Source: a virus. Taken from it: a DNA stretch of 64,000 bases. Location of the stretch: the IMG/VR virus record IMGVR_UViG_3300048914_000231, positions 50,063 through 114,062 of that record; one strand, given 5' to 3'. Shown piece by piece: positions 38,762-46,291 of this stretch (positions are counted from its first letter, which is position 1; each line of letters opens with the position of its first letter). Both the position numbers and the translations under genes were made by a program. Below the pieces are notes generated by a model that saw nothing but the letters and a program-made list of their open reading frames with translations, had not been told where the DNA came from and made no database searches.

Positions 38762-39048
38762 CACAGTTCTCCGATCAGGGTCATGAACAGTTCGGTGCTG
38801 GCAACCGCGGCGGCAAATTCTGCGCTGCTGAAGTCGCCCGAATTCATCAGAACGGCGCGCGTCAGGTTCAGGATCGTCTGCTCGACGTCCACCTGGACTT
38901 CTTCATCGCTCCGGTAGGTCAGCACACCGAGCTCGGGATCGGCACTGGTGGCGCTGTCGGCACCATTCTTCACTACAACTTCCCCACCCGGCGTGATGAT
39001 CAGGGTGCCCACCGGGCAGGCGGAGAAGTTCAGGTTACGTTGGCTCAT
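38761..39048 (-). CDS. Small protein, unknown
   Basis: A 95-residue protein (MSQRNLNFSACPVGTLIITP start at 39048, AAGGAG site). Beta-rich first half, then VDVEQTILNLTRAVLMNSGD and an alanine-rich helical end. First gene after a promoter with -10 GATAAT near 39082. Function unknown. Confidence 0.72.
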   Translation of the reverse strand: MSQRNLNFSACPVGTLIITPGGEVVVKNGADSATSADPELGVLTYRSDEEVQVDVEQTILNLTRAVLMNSGDFSSAEFAAAVASTELFMTLIGEL

Positions 39049-39196
39049 CGTTTTCTCCTTCATGCGCTGTTGCGCTGTTTCGATAGAGTCATTATCGCGA
39101 CCGGTATGCGGCGATCGTGTGGCTGGTACATGCGCCGGGCCACTTTTCCATGGCATGTTTTGCGTGGAGCAAAAGCGGGCGCTCGGCCCGCTCGTG

Positions 39197-40099
39197 TTAC
39201 GGCTGTTCGCCGATCGCCTTGTAGCCGGCGTCGACCGCGGCGTTGGCCCTTTCCCATGCCGGGTCTTCGTTGCCGCCCTGTTCGTGCAAGTCTTCGGCGC
39301 GCGAACGGGCGTACGGCAGCAGATCGCGAATGACCGCCTTCGACGTCACGGTCGTGTCCGTGCGGTTGATACGCTCGCACAGACTGTCAATGTTTTCGGC
39401 CAACTGTGCGCGGTCATCGGCCGTTTCTACGCCGATATTATCTTCGGCCAGGATATCGATGATGCCTTCGCTCAACTGATGGCGCTGTTCCTGCAGGCAG
39501 CGCAGGCCAGCCAGAATCAGCGTGACATCGAGATTTTGCGGCGACGGCGGTGCGTAATCCAGGTTCGCCTGTTCTTCCAGATGCCGCCAACCTTCCAGCG
39601 CGGCCACTTTCATCGCTGGCGCCATGACATTCCAGGTGGGGCGCAAATCACCCAGCGCTTGATCGGCAAGGCCACCATCCGTAATGCCAGCGATTTCCTG
39701 TACGTGCAAGACAGCGGCTTCGATGTCGTTCAGCTTGGCGGCGTCCAGCAGCGCCTCATCGGTCATGCGCCGCCATGCCCGCGCCGGCTTGGCATCGGCT
39801 TCGACGAAGATGAAGATCGGCCAGCCGTACTGACGATGCAATTCTTCGGCGTACTCGATGGCGTCGGTGCGCATCGAGAAATCGCCGGCGCATTGCACAC
39901 CTTCGCAGAGTTGGCTGTTGCCGGGTTTGTAGTGCAGGTAGACGGAAAAGAAATCCGGGTATTCGTTGTCGCGCTCAATAACTTCCTGATCCATCCTGCC
40001 CACCCGTCGTACGCCATACACTTCGATGCCGTTGAAGTCTTCTGGCTGGCCGCCGATCACGGAATCGGCATAACGGTCAAACATTTTTTCCTGACTCAT
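39197..40099 (-). CDS. Unknown protein, 300 residues
   Basis: A 300-residue protein. The N-terminal 100 residues are an alpha-beta region (DFFSVYLHYKPGNSQLCEGV, ADAIEYAEELHRQYGWPIFIF); the rest is helical with LEGWRHLEEQANLDY and a conserved-looking VTLILAGLRCLQEQRHQLSE. Acidic overall. Second gene of the unit from 40457. No catalytic motif or family recognised. Confidence 0.75.
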   Translation of the reverse strand: MSQEKMFDRYADSVIGGQPEDFNGIEVYGVRRVGRMDQEVIERDNEYPDFFSVYLHYKPGNSQLCEGVQCAGDFSMRTDAIEYAEELHRQYGWPIFIFVEADAKPARAWRRMTDEALLDAAKLNDIEAAVLHVQEIAGITDGGLADQALGDLRPTWNVMAPAMKVAALEGWRHLEEQANLDYAPPSPQNLDVTLILAGLRCLQEQRHQLSEGIIDILAEDNIGVETADDRAQLAENIDSLCERINRTDTTVTSKAVIRDLLPYARSRAEDLHEQGGNEDPAWERANAAVDAGYKAIGEQP

Positions 40100-40142
40100 G
40101 GTTTCTCCTGATGTGGGCCGGCATTGTGCCAGCCCGATTGTG

Positions 40143-40457
40143 TTAAATCTTTTCCCAGCCGACCGCTGCGCACAGCCAGGCGTTGCCGCCGGTCACGACA
40201 ATGTCGCCGCACGAGACAGAGCGGATGCGCCCGTACTTCTGCTCGCGCTCTTCCTGCCGGCCTGGATGGTTGGTCAGGTCGAAGCATTCTTCGGCGGCCG
40301 CTTCACCCACACGCGCGCCAACCTTGACAGTGGCCGCGGTCTTGTAGCGCCCATCCTGATACGCCGCGATCAGTTGCGGCTTGGACGATGAAAACCAGGC
40401 GTCGCGTTGCAGGTAATCAGGCGGGAACATCACGAAGGCGGTGTTATTGATGGTCAT
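40143..40457 (-). CDS. Small protein, unknown
   Basis: A 104-residue protein starting MTINNTAFVMFPPDYLQRDA at 40457, shortly after the operator promoter at 40477-40503. Mixed alpha-beta with VKVGARVGEAAAEECFDL and a hydrophobic end. Function unknown. Confidence 0.75.
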   Translation of the reverse strand: MTINNTAFVMFPPDYLQRDAWFSSSKPQLIAAYQDGRYKTAATVKVGARVGEAAAEECFDLTNHPGRQEEREQKYGRIRSVSCGDIVVTGGNAWLCAAVGWEKI

Positions 40458-40476
40458 TTCGTTTCTCTCGGTTGTC

Positions 40477-40503
40477 GCTGCACGTCGCAGCAAAACCAGT
40501 ATG
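40477..40503 (-). promoter_or_regulatory. Promoter with palindrome after the -10
   Basis: Minus-strand -10 CATACT (40498-40503), then GCTGCGACGTGCAGC (40477-40491) 6 nt downstream. Same layout as at 35.0 kb with a related palindrome. Confidence 0.6.
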
Positions 40504-40544
40504 ACGCCCGCAATATGGCAGCGGGCGTCGGCATGGTGGCTGGT

Positions 40545-41024
40545 TTAGTGCAGCGTTACGCCGGTCGGCGCGCCTTCGCGCCACAGCATGTCCTGATGAT
40601 GTGCGACGACGTGGTCGAAGCCCTCCTGCCAGGGCATCAGGCCCGCCAGGTCGGCAATCACCAGCTGGACGAACTGCTCCGGCTGCAGCGCCGGGTTGTC
40701 ATGAAATGCCACCGATGCCAGCTCCCTGACCATGTCCGGCTGGGCCGAGGTCTTGATGGCAAAATTGTTACCCTGCATGTCGAATACCTCGCCATCGGCG
40801 GGTGGGCCATTGTCGATCATGCGATGACCGGCGGCGTGCACGATGGCGCCGCAGGAAACGACATTCGGGCCGATGACCATGAGCTCCGGCAGACCGCGCC
40901 TGGCCAGGCCCAGTGTGTAGGCGTAGGGCGTGCCGTCCTGCAATTCTCCACCCATCACCGCAAAGCCGCATTGGCCCTTTTGCTTTGCGATCAGTGCGGA
41001 CTCTACCTTGTTCAACATTTCCAT
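40545..41024 (-). CDS. DUF4262-like protein
   Basis: A 159-residue protein. The stretch PYAYTLGLARRGLPELMVIG, a following histidine-rich AIVHAAGHRM and the late DHVVAHHQDMLWREG fit the DUF4262 pattern (Y-T-x-G-L with P-E-L). Function of that family is unknown; it is scattered in phages and bacteria. Single-gene unit with a GTCGCAC operator promoter. Two ATGs (41024, 41018) are possible; the first has AAGGAG close by. Confidence 0.75.
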   Translation of the reverse strand: MEMLNKVESALIAKQKGQCGFAVMGGELQDGTPYAYTLGLARRGLPELMVIGPNVVSCGAIVHAAGHRMIDNGPPADGEVFDMQGNNFAIKTSAQPDMVRELASVAFHDNPALQPEQFVQLVIADLAGLMPWQEGFDHVVAHHQDMLWREGAPTGVTLH

Positions 41025-41043
41025 TCTCTCCTTCGTGATGTGC

Positions 41044-41068
41044 GTCGCACCGTGCGACTGGTATATTG
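41044..41068 (-). promoter_or_regulatory. Promoter with GTCGCACCGTGCGAC operator
   Basis: The 15-nt palindrome (41044-41058) follows a TATA-rich -10 region (AATATACC, minus strand, 41060-41067) by about 4 nt. It differs at one central base from the operator at 47054-47068. Confidence 0.65.
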
Positions 41069-41100
41069 TGCCCGCGCATGCATGGCGTGGGTACGGCGGG

Positions 41101-41328
41101 CTAGAAGCTGCCGAAACCCGGGTATGGGCTTGGCTTCACACCGAACAGGTGGTCGAGGTCTTCCCGGCTTGCCGTTGGCAGAATGCGGCGGTATTCCTGA
41201 CAGCAGGACAGACACAGGAAACTGTTAGCCCAGCGTGCGGAAGGAACGGTGACTGTTCCACTGCGACATGTGTGGCAGTCAAACTGATCGCCCGGTTCGA
41301 ATTCACCGCTGATCGGATCGGGACTCAC
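41101..41328 (-). CDS. Small zinc-binding-like protein, GTG start
   Basis: A 75-residue protein with CHTC and CLSCC cysteine groups (FDCHTCRSGTVTVPSARW, SFLCLSCCQEYRR) that can form a zinc ribbon. The start is a GTG at 41328 overlapping the upstream stop (GTGA), with GGAGG before it. End of a unit that starts at 42495. Function unknown. Confidence 0.7.
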   Translation of the reverse strand: MSPDPISGEFEPGDQFDCHTCRSGTVTVPSARWANSFLCLSCCQEYRRILPTASREDLDHLFGVKPSPYPGFGSF

Positions 41329-41492
41329 GCCACCTCCGGTAGTTGGGCGATCAGCTGCGGCAGGCTGCCGAGAATGCGCCGCACCGTCGATGGCGAAGTG
41401 CCGACATGCTGGGCGATATCGGCCGCCGTCATGGTGCGCGCCAGTTCGATCACGCGTGGCAGAATCTCTTCGATTCTCGGCGTGAGCTTCAT
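41325..41492 (-). CDS. Small helix-turn-helix protein
   Basis: A 55-residue protein, almost a bare helix-turn-helix: LPRVIELARTMTAADIAQHV then GTSPSTVRRILGSL. Start at 41492 overlaps the upstream stop (ATGA). The size suggests a minimal DNA-binding regulator. It is a candidate ligand for one of the operator families in this region. Confidence 0.72.
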   Translation of the reverse strand: MKLTPRIEEILPRVIELARTMTAADIAQHVGTSPSTVRRILGSLPQLIAQLPEVA

Positions 41493-42202
41493 GCGTATTC
41501 CTCCGGATAGACCTCGGACAGGTCGCGCTTGCACACGTCTACACGCATGCGTGCCTCATTGATCTCCACGACCAGCTCCTCGCCTTCTTCATGGCGGGTG
41601 CCAATCCTTTCGACGCGGCGCGCCAGGTCTTCCATGATCATGGCGGCATCGTAATGCGAGCCGGCCGGGCTGTTCCAGCGCTGCATGGCGGCGCGCACGC
41701 CAACCCGCATCCAGTCGGCCAGGTTCTTGGCCAGTTCGCCGTCCGGGTCGATTAAATCAAGAGTTCGCAATTCGTATTCGTCATGTCCGAACTCCTCGTT
41801 GAACTTCTCGACGCCTTTGCGTACCGACTCGGCAATGATCAGCTCCATTTCCTCGCCGATTTCGTCTTCGGTCGGCACGCTGCGCACCGGTCCCGGCTGG
41901 GTGGTACCGTTAAAGAGGATGTATTCCAGCTGGCGCATTACCTCGCCGGTCCATGTCTGCGTTGGCGTGACGAAAAAGTTCTGCGCATACCACCAGCCGG
42001 ATTCGACCCGCAGGTACAGGCGCGCGCCCAGCGCCAGCATTTCATCGGCGATGGCGCCGTGTTTCAGGCCACCGGGCAGGTGTTCCATGCAGTCGTGTCC
42101 GATCGTGTCGCCAAACGACGCGTCGAAGTGCGGCATGTTCTTGAGAACCCAGCCGGTTGCGCCTTCCTGGTCACGGCCCCACACGAACACGTGCCGGCTC
42201 AT
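41489..42202 (-). CDS. Unknown protein, 237 residues
   Basis: Start MSRHVFVWGRDQEGATGWVL at 42202 overlaps the upstream stop. First half mixed alpha-beta with many aromatics (RVESGWWYAQNFFVTPTQTW), second half acidic helices (EEMELIIAESVRKGVEKFNE). No family recognised. Second gene of the unit from 42495. Confidence 0.78.
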   Translation of the reverse strand: MSRHVFVWGRDQEGATGWVLKNMPHFDASFGDTIGHDCMEHLPGGLKHGAIADEMLALGARLYLRVESGWWYAQNFFVTPTQTWTGEVMRQLEYILFNGTTQPGPVRSVPTEDEIGEEMELIIAESVRKGVEKFNEEFGHDEYELRTLDLIDPDGELAKNLADWMRVGVRAAMQRWNSPAGSHYDAAMIMEDLARRVERIGTRHEEGEELVVEINEARMRVDVCKRDLSEVYPEEYA

Positions 42203-42495
42203 TTCGGCAGCTCCATGTGCCCGATGTAGTTGCCGACCCAGGCGGTGAACACGGCGCGCGCCTTGTCGTATTCGAACATCGAGGTGCCGAACACCTCGCA
42301 TTTGTGCTCGACGTCGGCGACGCCGCTGCCGGTGATCAGGCGATAGTCGACCACGTTGGCGACGTGGTTGTCGCCTTCGAACTTGGCGGTCAGACGAAAG
42401 CGCACGTGCGAATCCTGAAACAGGCGGTGCACGAACGTGGTCGGGTCGACCTGGCCGACGACGCCGGCATTAAAGTGGTCCAGAGGCATTTTCAT
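42199..42495 (-). CDS. Small protein, unknown
   Basis: A 98-residue protein (MKMPLDHFNAGVVGQVDPTT start) with strands RFRLTAKFEGDNHVANVVDY and a hydrophobic end. First gene after the CATAAT promoter at 42528-42533. Function unknown. Confidence 0.75.
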   Translation of the reverse strand: MKMPLDHFNAGVVGQVDPTTFVHRLFQDSHVRFRLTAKFEGDNHVANVVDYRLITGSGVADVEHKCEVFGTSMFEYDKARAVFTAWVGNYIGHMELPK

Positions 42496-42527
42496 TTTGT
42501 TTCTCTTCGTGTTGTTGCGATGTAGTA

Positions 42528-42533
42528 ATTATG
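42528..42533 (-). promoter_or_regulatory. -10 element of the 42.5-41.1 kb unit
   Basis: Minus-strand CATAAT, with CGGTGCC about 13 nt upstream, also seen before the promoters near 35.5 and 45.5 kb. Only half of an operator (TCGCAA) follows. Confidence 0.5.
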
Positions 42534-42575
42534 ATGTCCGGTATGCGGCACCGGGGTGGCGCATTGATGCCCGCC

Positions 42576-42875
42576 TTACCAGCTGCCGGCCAGCGTATGG
42601 GTTGGCAGGTCGGCTTTGGCCAGTTCGTGCGCCTTGAGCCAAATCGCCTGTTCCCATTGCAGGTCGTGCCACAGTTTGTCGAAGCCACGGGTGCGTTTTT
42701 CAAGCCATTTGCCCTGTTCCAGTTGCAGGTCGCGCCAGGCCTGCTCCCACGCCTGGCGTTCCAGCTCGACGCGAACGCGCTCGCGCACGACCCTGTTGGC
42801 TTTCTCGCGCTCACGCAGCGCGGCGGCCTTCTGGATCTGATCGCGCTGCCTGACGCGTTTCTGCTTCTTGTTCAC
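42576..42875 (-). CDS. Charged coiled-coil protein, GTG start
   Basis: A 99-residue protein starting at a GTG (42875) with GAGG upstream; MNKKQKRVRQRDQIQKAAAL and then an almost uninterrupted helix rich in R, E, W and Q (AWEQAWRDLQLEQGKWLEKR). Highly charged; may bind nucleic acid or act as a spacer. Overlaps the upstream stop. Confidence 0.7.
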   Translation of the reverse strand: MNKKQKRVRQRDQIQKAAALREREKANRVVRERVRVELERQAWEQAWRDLQLEQGKWLEKRTRGFDKLWHDLQWEQAIWLKAHELAKADLPTHTLAGSW

Positions 42876-43189
42876 ACCGCATCCTCAAGCAGTTCGTAGC
42901 GTGCATTGTGCTCGATGGTGGTTTCGGTGATCAGACCTTCCTTCTTGCCGGCGATGCCGCGCAGAATGGCGACCGAGCAGCAGATTTCAGGATACTTGCC
43001 GGTGTACGGCATGATCTTCTCGACGCGCATGCCATCGTTGCCGTTGGTCCAGAACCTGATCACGTCGCCAACCTGCAGTTCCGGCCCCATCCTGAAGCCG
43101 CGCTTTGCGTTCTGTTCGGCCGCCCAACTGCCGGCGCGCGGGGTGATCGGCTGGTGCCGGCCATTCCTGAATTGTCCGTAGCCCATCAT
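42872..43189 (-). CDS. Small protein, unknown
   Basis: A 105-residue protein. Basic N-terminus (GQFRNGRHQPITPRAGSWAA), then a beta-rich part LQVGDVIRFWTNGNDGMRVE resembling a small SH3-like or KOW-like barrel. The start overlaps the upstream stop (ATGA). Function unknown. Confidence 0.75.
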   Translation of the reverse strand: MMGYGQFRNGRHQPITPRAGSWAAEQNAKRGFRMGPELQVGDVIRFWTNGNDGMRVEKIMPYTGKYPEICCSVAILRGIAGKKEGLITETTIEHNARYELLEDAV

Positions 43190-43485
43190 GCCTCCCGCTG
43201 CAGCGTGGATTGACTGTCGAGCCAGGCGACGACGCCTTCGAACGACGCTTCCGGTGCGCCCTCGCTGGCCAGCAGGCGGTAGTTGACCTCGTTGGCGTAG
43301 TAGTTCTGCTGGCGCTCGCTGGTCAGGAACACGGCGGTGGCGAACGCGTCGGTGGTCTGGATCACGACGATCTTGCCGGCGCCGCTGCCGTCGCGCCTGA
43401 TGTGGAAACTGACATGCACGTCATCGTTGAAGATGGTCAGGCGCGTGCGCCATGCATTGTCATACTCCGGGACAATCGGTTTCAT
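43186..43485 (-). CDS. Small protein, unknown
   Basis: A 99-residue protein, start MKPIVPEYDNAWRTRLTIFN at 43485 behind GGAGAG. Strand-rich first half (DVHVSFHIRRDGSGAGKIVV), then helices. First gene of a three-gene unit with a good promoter. Function unknown. Confidence 0.75.
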   Translation of the reverse strand: MKPIVPEYDNAWRTRLTIFNDDVHVSFHIRRDGSGAGKIVVIQTTDAFATAVFLTSERQQNYYANEVNYRLLASEGAPEASFEGVVAWLDSQSTLQREA

Positions 43486-43501
43486 GTTTCTCTCCATTAA
43501 T

Positions 43502-43557
43502 GTCGTACATCACGACTGACTGATAGCGATTATCGCGCGCGCTGCCCGGCGTCGCAA
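43502..43557 (-). promoter_or_regulatory. Promoter with TTGCGA-17-GATAAT and downstream palindrome
   Basis: Minus strand: -35 TTGCGA (43552-43557), exact 17-nt spacer, -10 GATAAT (43529-43534). Downstream is GTCGT / ACGAC around 5 nt (43502-43516) and, beside it, a half site CAGTCAGTC of the AGTCA family. Confidence 0.72.
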
Positions 43558-43588
43558 CCGGACGCGCACTCTTCGCCACCGTGTTTCA

Positions 43589-43612
43589 GGTCCGACGATT
43601 TAAACGCGTTTT
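43589..43612. repeat. Copy 2 of the TTTAAACGCGTTTT word
   Basis: GGTCCGACGATTTAAACGCG and the next four bases TTTT match 37999-38022 except at two positions. Both copies lie in gaps upstream of minus-strand promoters. Confidence 0.65.
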
Positions 43613-43698
43613 AAGACATTTTCGCGCAAACTGGTGCGCTGGTATCAACCGGGTCGTTCCAACGCCCTGTAGCGCGTTCTGCGGGCAGGAAAACCGGT

Positions 43699-44367
43699 TT
43701 ATGCTGCGTTATCTGGTTGAGACGATGACTCAGCTTTTCTTTTGGCGATCCCGGCCTGGCGCGAAGCACGTATTTTGGCGATTGTTTCAGCTGATTTCGG
43801 CTTGCCTTTCAAAGCAGCACTTCGCTTGGCGTTGGACTCAGGCTTCGACTGGCGTGAAGACGAAGCCGCGGACATTTTTGCACGTGCCTCTTCCGTGATT
43901 GGCTTGCGATTTCGTTGCGCTGCGCGCATTCGCTCCAAAGTCTCGGGTGATTTTGATTTTCCCTTGAGCGCCTCGGAAATTAGACGACGCGCATCTTTCG
44001 TTACTGATACGCGACCTTTCTTTGCCAGACTCATGCGGGCCTTGGACTCTTCGCTGCATTTGGTTCCGAGACGAGATTTGGAAACGCCACAGACATTGTA
44101 GCCATAACTGCCATCGGCGGCCTTGTGTGCATCGATAAATAGTTGCTCCTGAGCAGTCATATTCGCGACGCCGCACTCGCATAAGACAGTCAAAAGAAAT
44201 GCGCTCTCTCCATCAATGTCCCAGGCTCGTTGAAGGTGAGGCGAATGATGAGCGCCTTTCCTAAGAGCCCACTTGTGTTGCTTCCACCTACGCTCAATGT
44301 TGATTGAACTTCCGATGTAAATTTTGCCATTGGTGGTGTTGATGATGGAATAAATGCCAGTCGTCAT
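43699..44367 (-). CDS. GIY-YIG homing endonuclease 1
   Basis: A 222-residue protein. GIYSIINTTNGKIYIGSSIN gives the GIY and YIG motifs in the first 20 residues, followed by RRWKQHKWALRKGAHHSPHL and E of the catalytic core. The C-terminal half carries repeated SxETxxRMRAA-type modules (KSPETLERM, KSAETIAKI) typical of the DNA-binding NUMOD3 repeats. It is free-standing, with its own promoter and lower GC, as expected of a mobile gene. Confidence 0.93.
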   Translation of the reverse strand: MTTGIYSIINTTNGKIYIGSSINIERRWKQHKWALRKGAHHSPHLQRAWDIDGESAFLLTVLCECGVANMTAQEQLFIDAHKAADGSYGYNVCGVSKSRLGTKCSEESKARMSLAKKGRVSVTKDARRLISEALKGKSKSPETLERMRAAQRNRKPITEEARAKMSAASSSRQSKPESNAKRSAALKGKPKSAETIAKIRASRQAGIAKRKAESSSQPDNAA

Positions 44368-44376
44368 GCTGTTTCC

Positions 44377-44433
44377 AAAAAGAAAAGACCAGTCTAGGAT
44401 GACTGGTCTTTGTCGTCAAGTCAGTTTTGACTT
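44377..44433 (-). promoter_or_regulatory. Terminator with a nested promoter and operator
   Basis: The stem AAAGACCAGTC / GACTGGTCTTT (44384-44411) followed by TCTTTTT terminates the gene ending at 44432. Nested in it is TTGACG (44414-44419), 17-nt spacer, TAGACT (44391-44396), with AAGTCAAAACTGACTT (44418-44433) overlapping the -35. New transcripts would start after the stem. Confidence 0.8.
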
Positions 44434-45460
44434 ATTTGAGACCCAGACCTGCGTAGGCCATTTGGAGCAGCGGGCTGTGCGGATTCGGAGTCATTTCGCC
44501 TTTACTCTTGAGGGTCATACCGAGAATCGGCAGCATCATTTGCATCTGATTCGACTGGCTCGCCGCAGTCCCTGTGCTATAGGGTTTCGAAAGGAGGTTC
44601 GTGTACAGGTTTCCTTTGGCGCCGGTTGTGATTTTCCCATCCTGGTGCAACACGGTGATGGCGCGTTTCATCACCTCGTTCAGCTGACCGCCGTTCTTGA
44701 GCCACACAAAGAACATCAGAATTTTGTCGCGCACCTTGTCGGCGATGTAGCCCTCGGCGTTGCTGCTCGTGATGTTCATCTTGTGGATGAACTCGGCGTG
44801 CTCGGCCTGAATCTGCTCACCATCATGACGGTCGTCGAACACCAGCAGCGCGGCGGCATTGTCGGTGCCCAGCTTGGCGATCAGCAGGTCGCCCGGCTTG
44901 TGCGTGATACTCGACACGCGTGGCGCTTTCGGCTCGGCTGCCGCAGGCGGCGCTGCGTCTTCGGGCCCGGCATCGGGCGCGTCTTCGCCTTTCGCTTCGA
45001 TCGCGCCGGCATCGGGCTGCTTGGCTTCTTCACCGTCGCTGCCGTAGCCCGCCGGAACCGTCGTCTTTTTCTTGCCGCCTTTTTTGGCGCCGCCCTTCTT
45101 CGCCTTCACCGGCGTTTCGGGTTCGGCGGGGGCGGCAGCGACGGCGTCGATCGCGCCTTCGATGATCTCGTCGACCGGGTCGACGCTGACATCGGCGCCC
45201 TTCGCCTCGATCGTGCCGGCGTTGTCGCCCTCGATCGTTTCGAGAATCGAGTCGTCGAGACCGGCGAGTGGGTCGTTACCGGCCAGGGCCGCGATGTCGT
45301 TGACCAGATTGACCATGCCCGGCACACCGGCCGCTGCATCGGTGGCGATCACGCTCTCGATGCTTGCGCCGCCCGCGTCGAGCGAGGACAGCAGGTCGTC
45401 GAGCATGGCGTCGCCCGCGTTGACGTCGGTGGCGACGATGGTGTTTTCGGCTGCGTTCAT
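44432..45460 (-). CDS. Acidic protein with lysine-rich linker, unknown
   Basis: A 342-residue protein. Residues 1-110 are acidic and alanine, aspartate rich; residues about 110-185 are a low-complexity linker (KAKKGGAKKGGKKKTTVPAG); residues about 190-340 form a folded domain with KVRDKILMFFVWLKNGGQLN and ITTGAKGNLYTNLL. AAGGAG precedes the ATG and it is a single-gene unit with its own promoter and terminator, so it is likely abundant. A DNA-binding or packaging-associated role is only a guess. Confidence 0.82.
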   Translation of the reverse strand: MNAAENTIVATDVNAGDAMLDDLLSSLDAGGASIESVIATDAAAGVPGMVNLVNDIAALAGNDPLAGLDDSILETIEGDNAGTIEAKGADVSVDPVDEIIEGAIDAVAAAPAEPETPVKAKKGGAKKGGKKKTTVPAGYGSDGEEAKQPDAGAIEAKGEDAPDAGPEDAAPPAAAEPKAPRVSSITHKPGDLLIAKLGTDNAAALLVFDDRHDGEQIQAEHAEFIHKMNITSSNAEGYIADKVRDKILMFFVWLKNGGQLNEVMKRAITVLHQDGKITTGAKGNLYTNLLSKPYSTGTAASQSNQMQMMLPILGMTLKSKGEMTPNPHSPLLQMAYAGLGLK

Positions 45461-45489
45461 GTGCTACTCCTTCGTGTTTGGTTTGATTG

Positions 45490-45514
45490 ATCGCTTTGTG
45501 CGATGACCGTATTG
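45490..45514 (-). promoter_or_regulatory. Promoter with ATCGC/GCGAT operator
   Basis: Minus-strand -10 CAATAC (45509-45514) followed 4 nt later by ATCGC-N5-GCGAT (45490-45504). TTGCGG at 19-nt spacing may be the -35. Confidence 0.6.
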
Positions 45515-45730
45515 TCAGACCCGGGATTTGGCACCGCAACTGCTGAACCTGGCGACTTTTCCCGCTTCGCTGCTACGCTGTTTTGCTGCGCGCTGCATCG
45601 ATGTATTGAAGTTTGAAGCGCGCGGACAGGCGCGACAAGCGCGCGGCATGGAAGGTTTCGACTTGATGAATGTGAGCCCGCGCGCGTAGCAGCGCATGCC
45701 CGGCGCAGGTCAGGAAGAGTGCGGGCCAAG
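45515..45730. other. Intergenic region, nothing clear
   Basis: Lies between the promoter of the 44.4-45.5 kb gene and the terminator of the 47.0-45.8 kb unit. The minus-strand frames here are arginine and serine rich without a ribosome site. No repeats or RNA structure stand out. Confidence 0.5.
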
Positions 45731-45755
45731 AAAAAGGCGCCGTGTGGGCGCCTTT
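45731..45755 (-). terminator. Terminator of the 47.0-45.8 kb unit
   Basis: Stem AAAGGCGCC / GGCGCCTTT with a 5-nt loop running into TT and a U-rich tail, 5 nt after the HicA-like stop. Confidence 0.9.
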
Positions 45756-45759
45756 GCTA

Positions 45760-45993
45760 TCACAGTCCTGCGAACACGTCAGCCGGCACGCCCTGTCGCC
45801 TGATCTGGCTGATCCAGTTTTTGGTCGCGCGCGGATCGGACGGCGTGATCGACAGGGTCAGTTTCATCCCGCCATCCGGCGCCACGATGCGCTTGTGCCG
45901 GCCGCCAGTATGAATGGTCCAGCCGCGGTCCAGCAGCCGGCGCACCACCTTGTTGGCGATCTCGCAGCTGGAAATGAACTGTCGCTTAGCCAT
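45760..45993 (-). CDS. hicA: HicA-like mRNA interferase, no HicB partner
   Basis: A 77-residue protein. CEIANKVVRRLLDRGWTIHT then GGRHKRIVAPDGGMKLTLSI gives the HicA dsRBD-like plan with the catalytic histidine in GGRH. HicA toxins cut mRNA and are held by HicB. No HicB-like gene is next to it: the neighbour upstream belongs to a different small family. It may be inactive, controlled by another protein, or used against the host. Confidence 0.65.
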   Translation of the reverse strand: MAKRQFISSCEIANKVVRRLLDRGWTIHTGGRHKRIVAPDGGMKLTLSITPSDPRATKNWISQIRRQGVPADVFAGL

Positions 45994-46291
45994 GACCCGC
46001 CTCCTCTTTCTCGCACTCGGCGATCATCCAGTCCAGCCACTGCAGGCGCGCTTCACGAAAATCACCCCGGTATCCGCCGCCGCGTGCGAAGTGACGGGGA
46101 TGATGGATCATCAGCCAGGTTGTGTAGGAGCTCGGCCCATCCATCATTCCCGTGATCCAGTCGATCAGCGCTTTGCGTCGCGCGGCGGGAACGCGCACGA
46201 TCGCAATGGCGTGACAGATCATGATGCGCCTTCCGCTTACAATGAGCTTGCGGGCGCGGCGCAGAATATCGCTGTCATTGACGTCAGCCAT
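45986..46291 (-). CDS. Small helical protein, paralogue of next gene
   Basis: A 101-residue protein. RRIMICHAIAIVRVPAARRK, then WITGMMDGPSSYTTWLMIHH and LQWLDWMIAECEKE align with the protein encoded immediately upstream (FICNAIEVV, DFVYKVRDIIDPYAYYSLW, RLKLIDQLIRE). Overlaps both neighbours by 8 nt. Function unknown. Confidence 0.72.
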   Translation of the reverse strand: MADVNDSDILRRARKLIVSGRRIMICHAIAIVRVPAARRKALIDWITGMMDGPSSYTTWLMIHHPRHFARGGGYRGDFREARLQWLDWMIAECEKEEAGHG

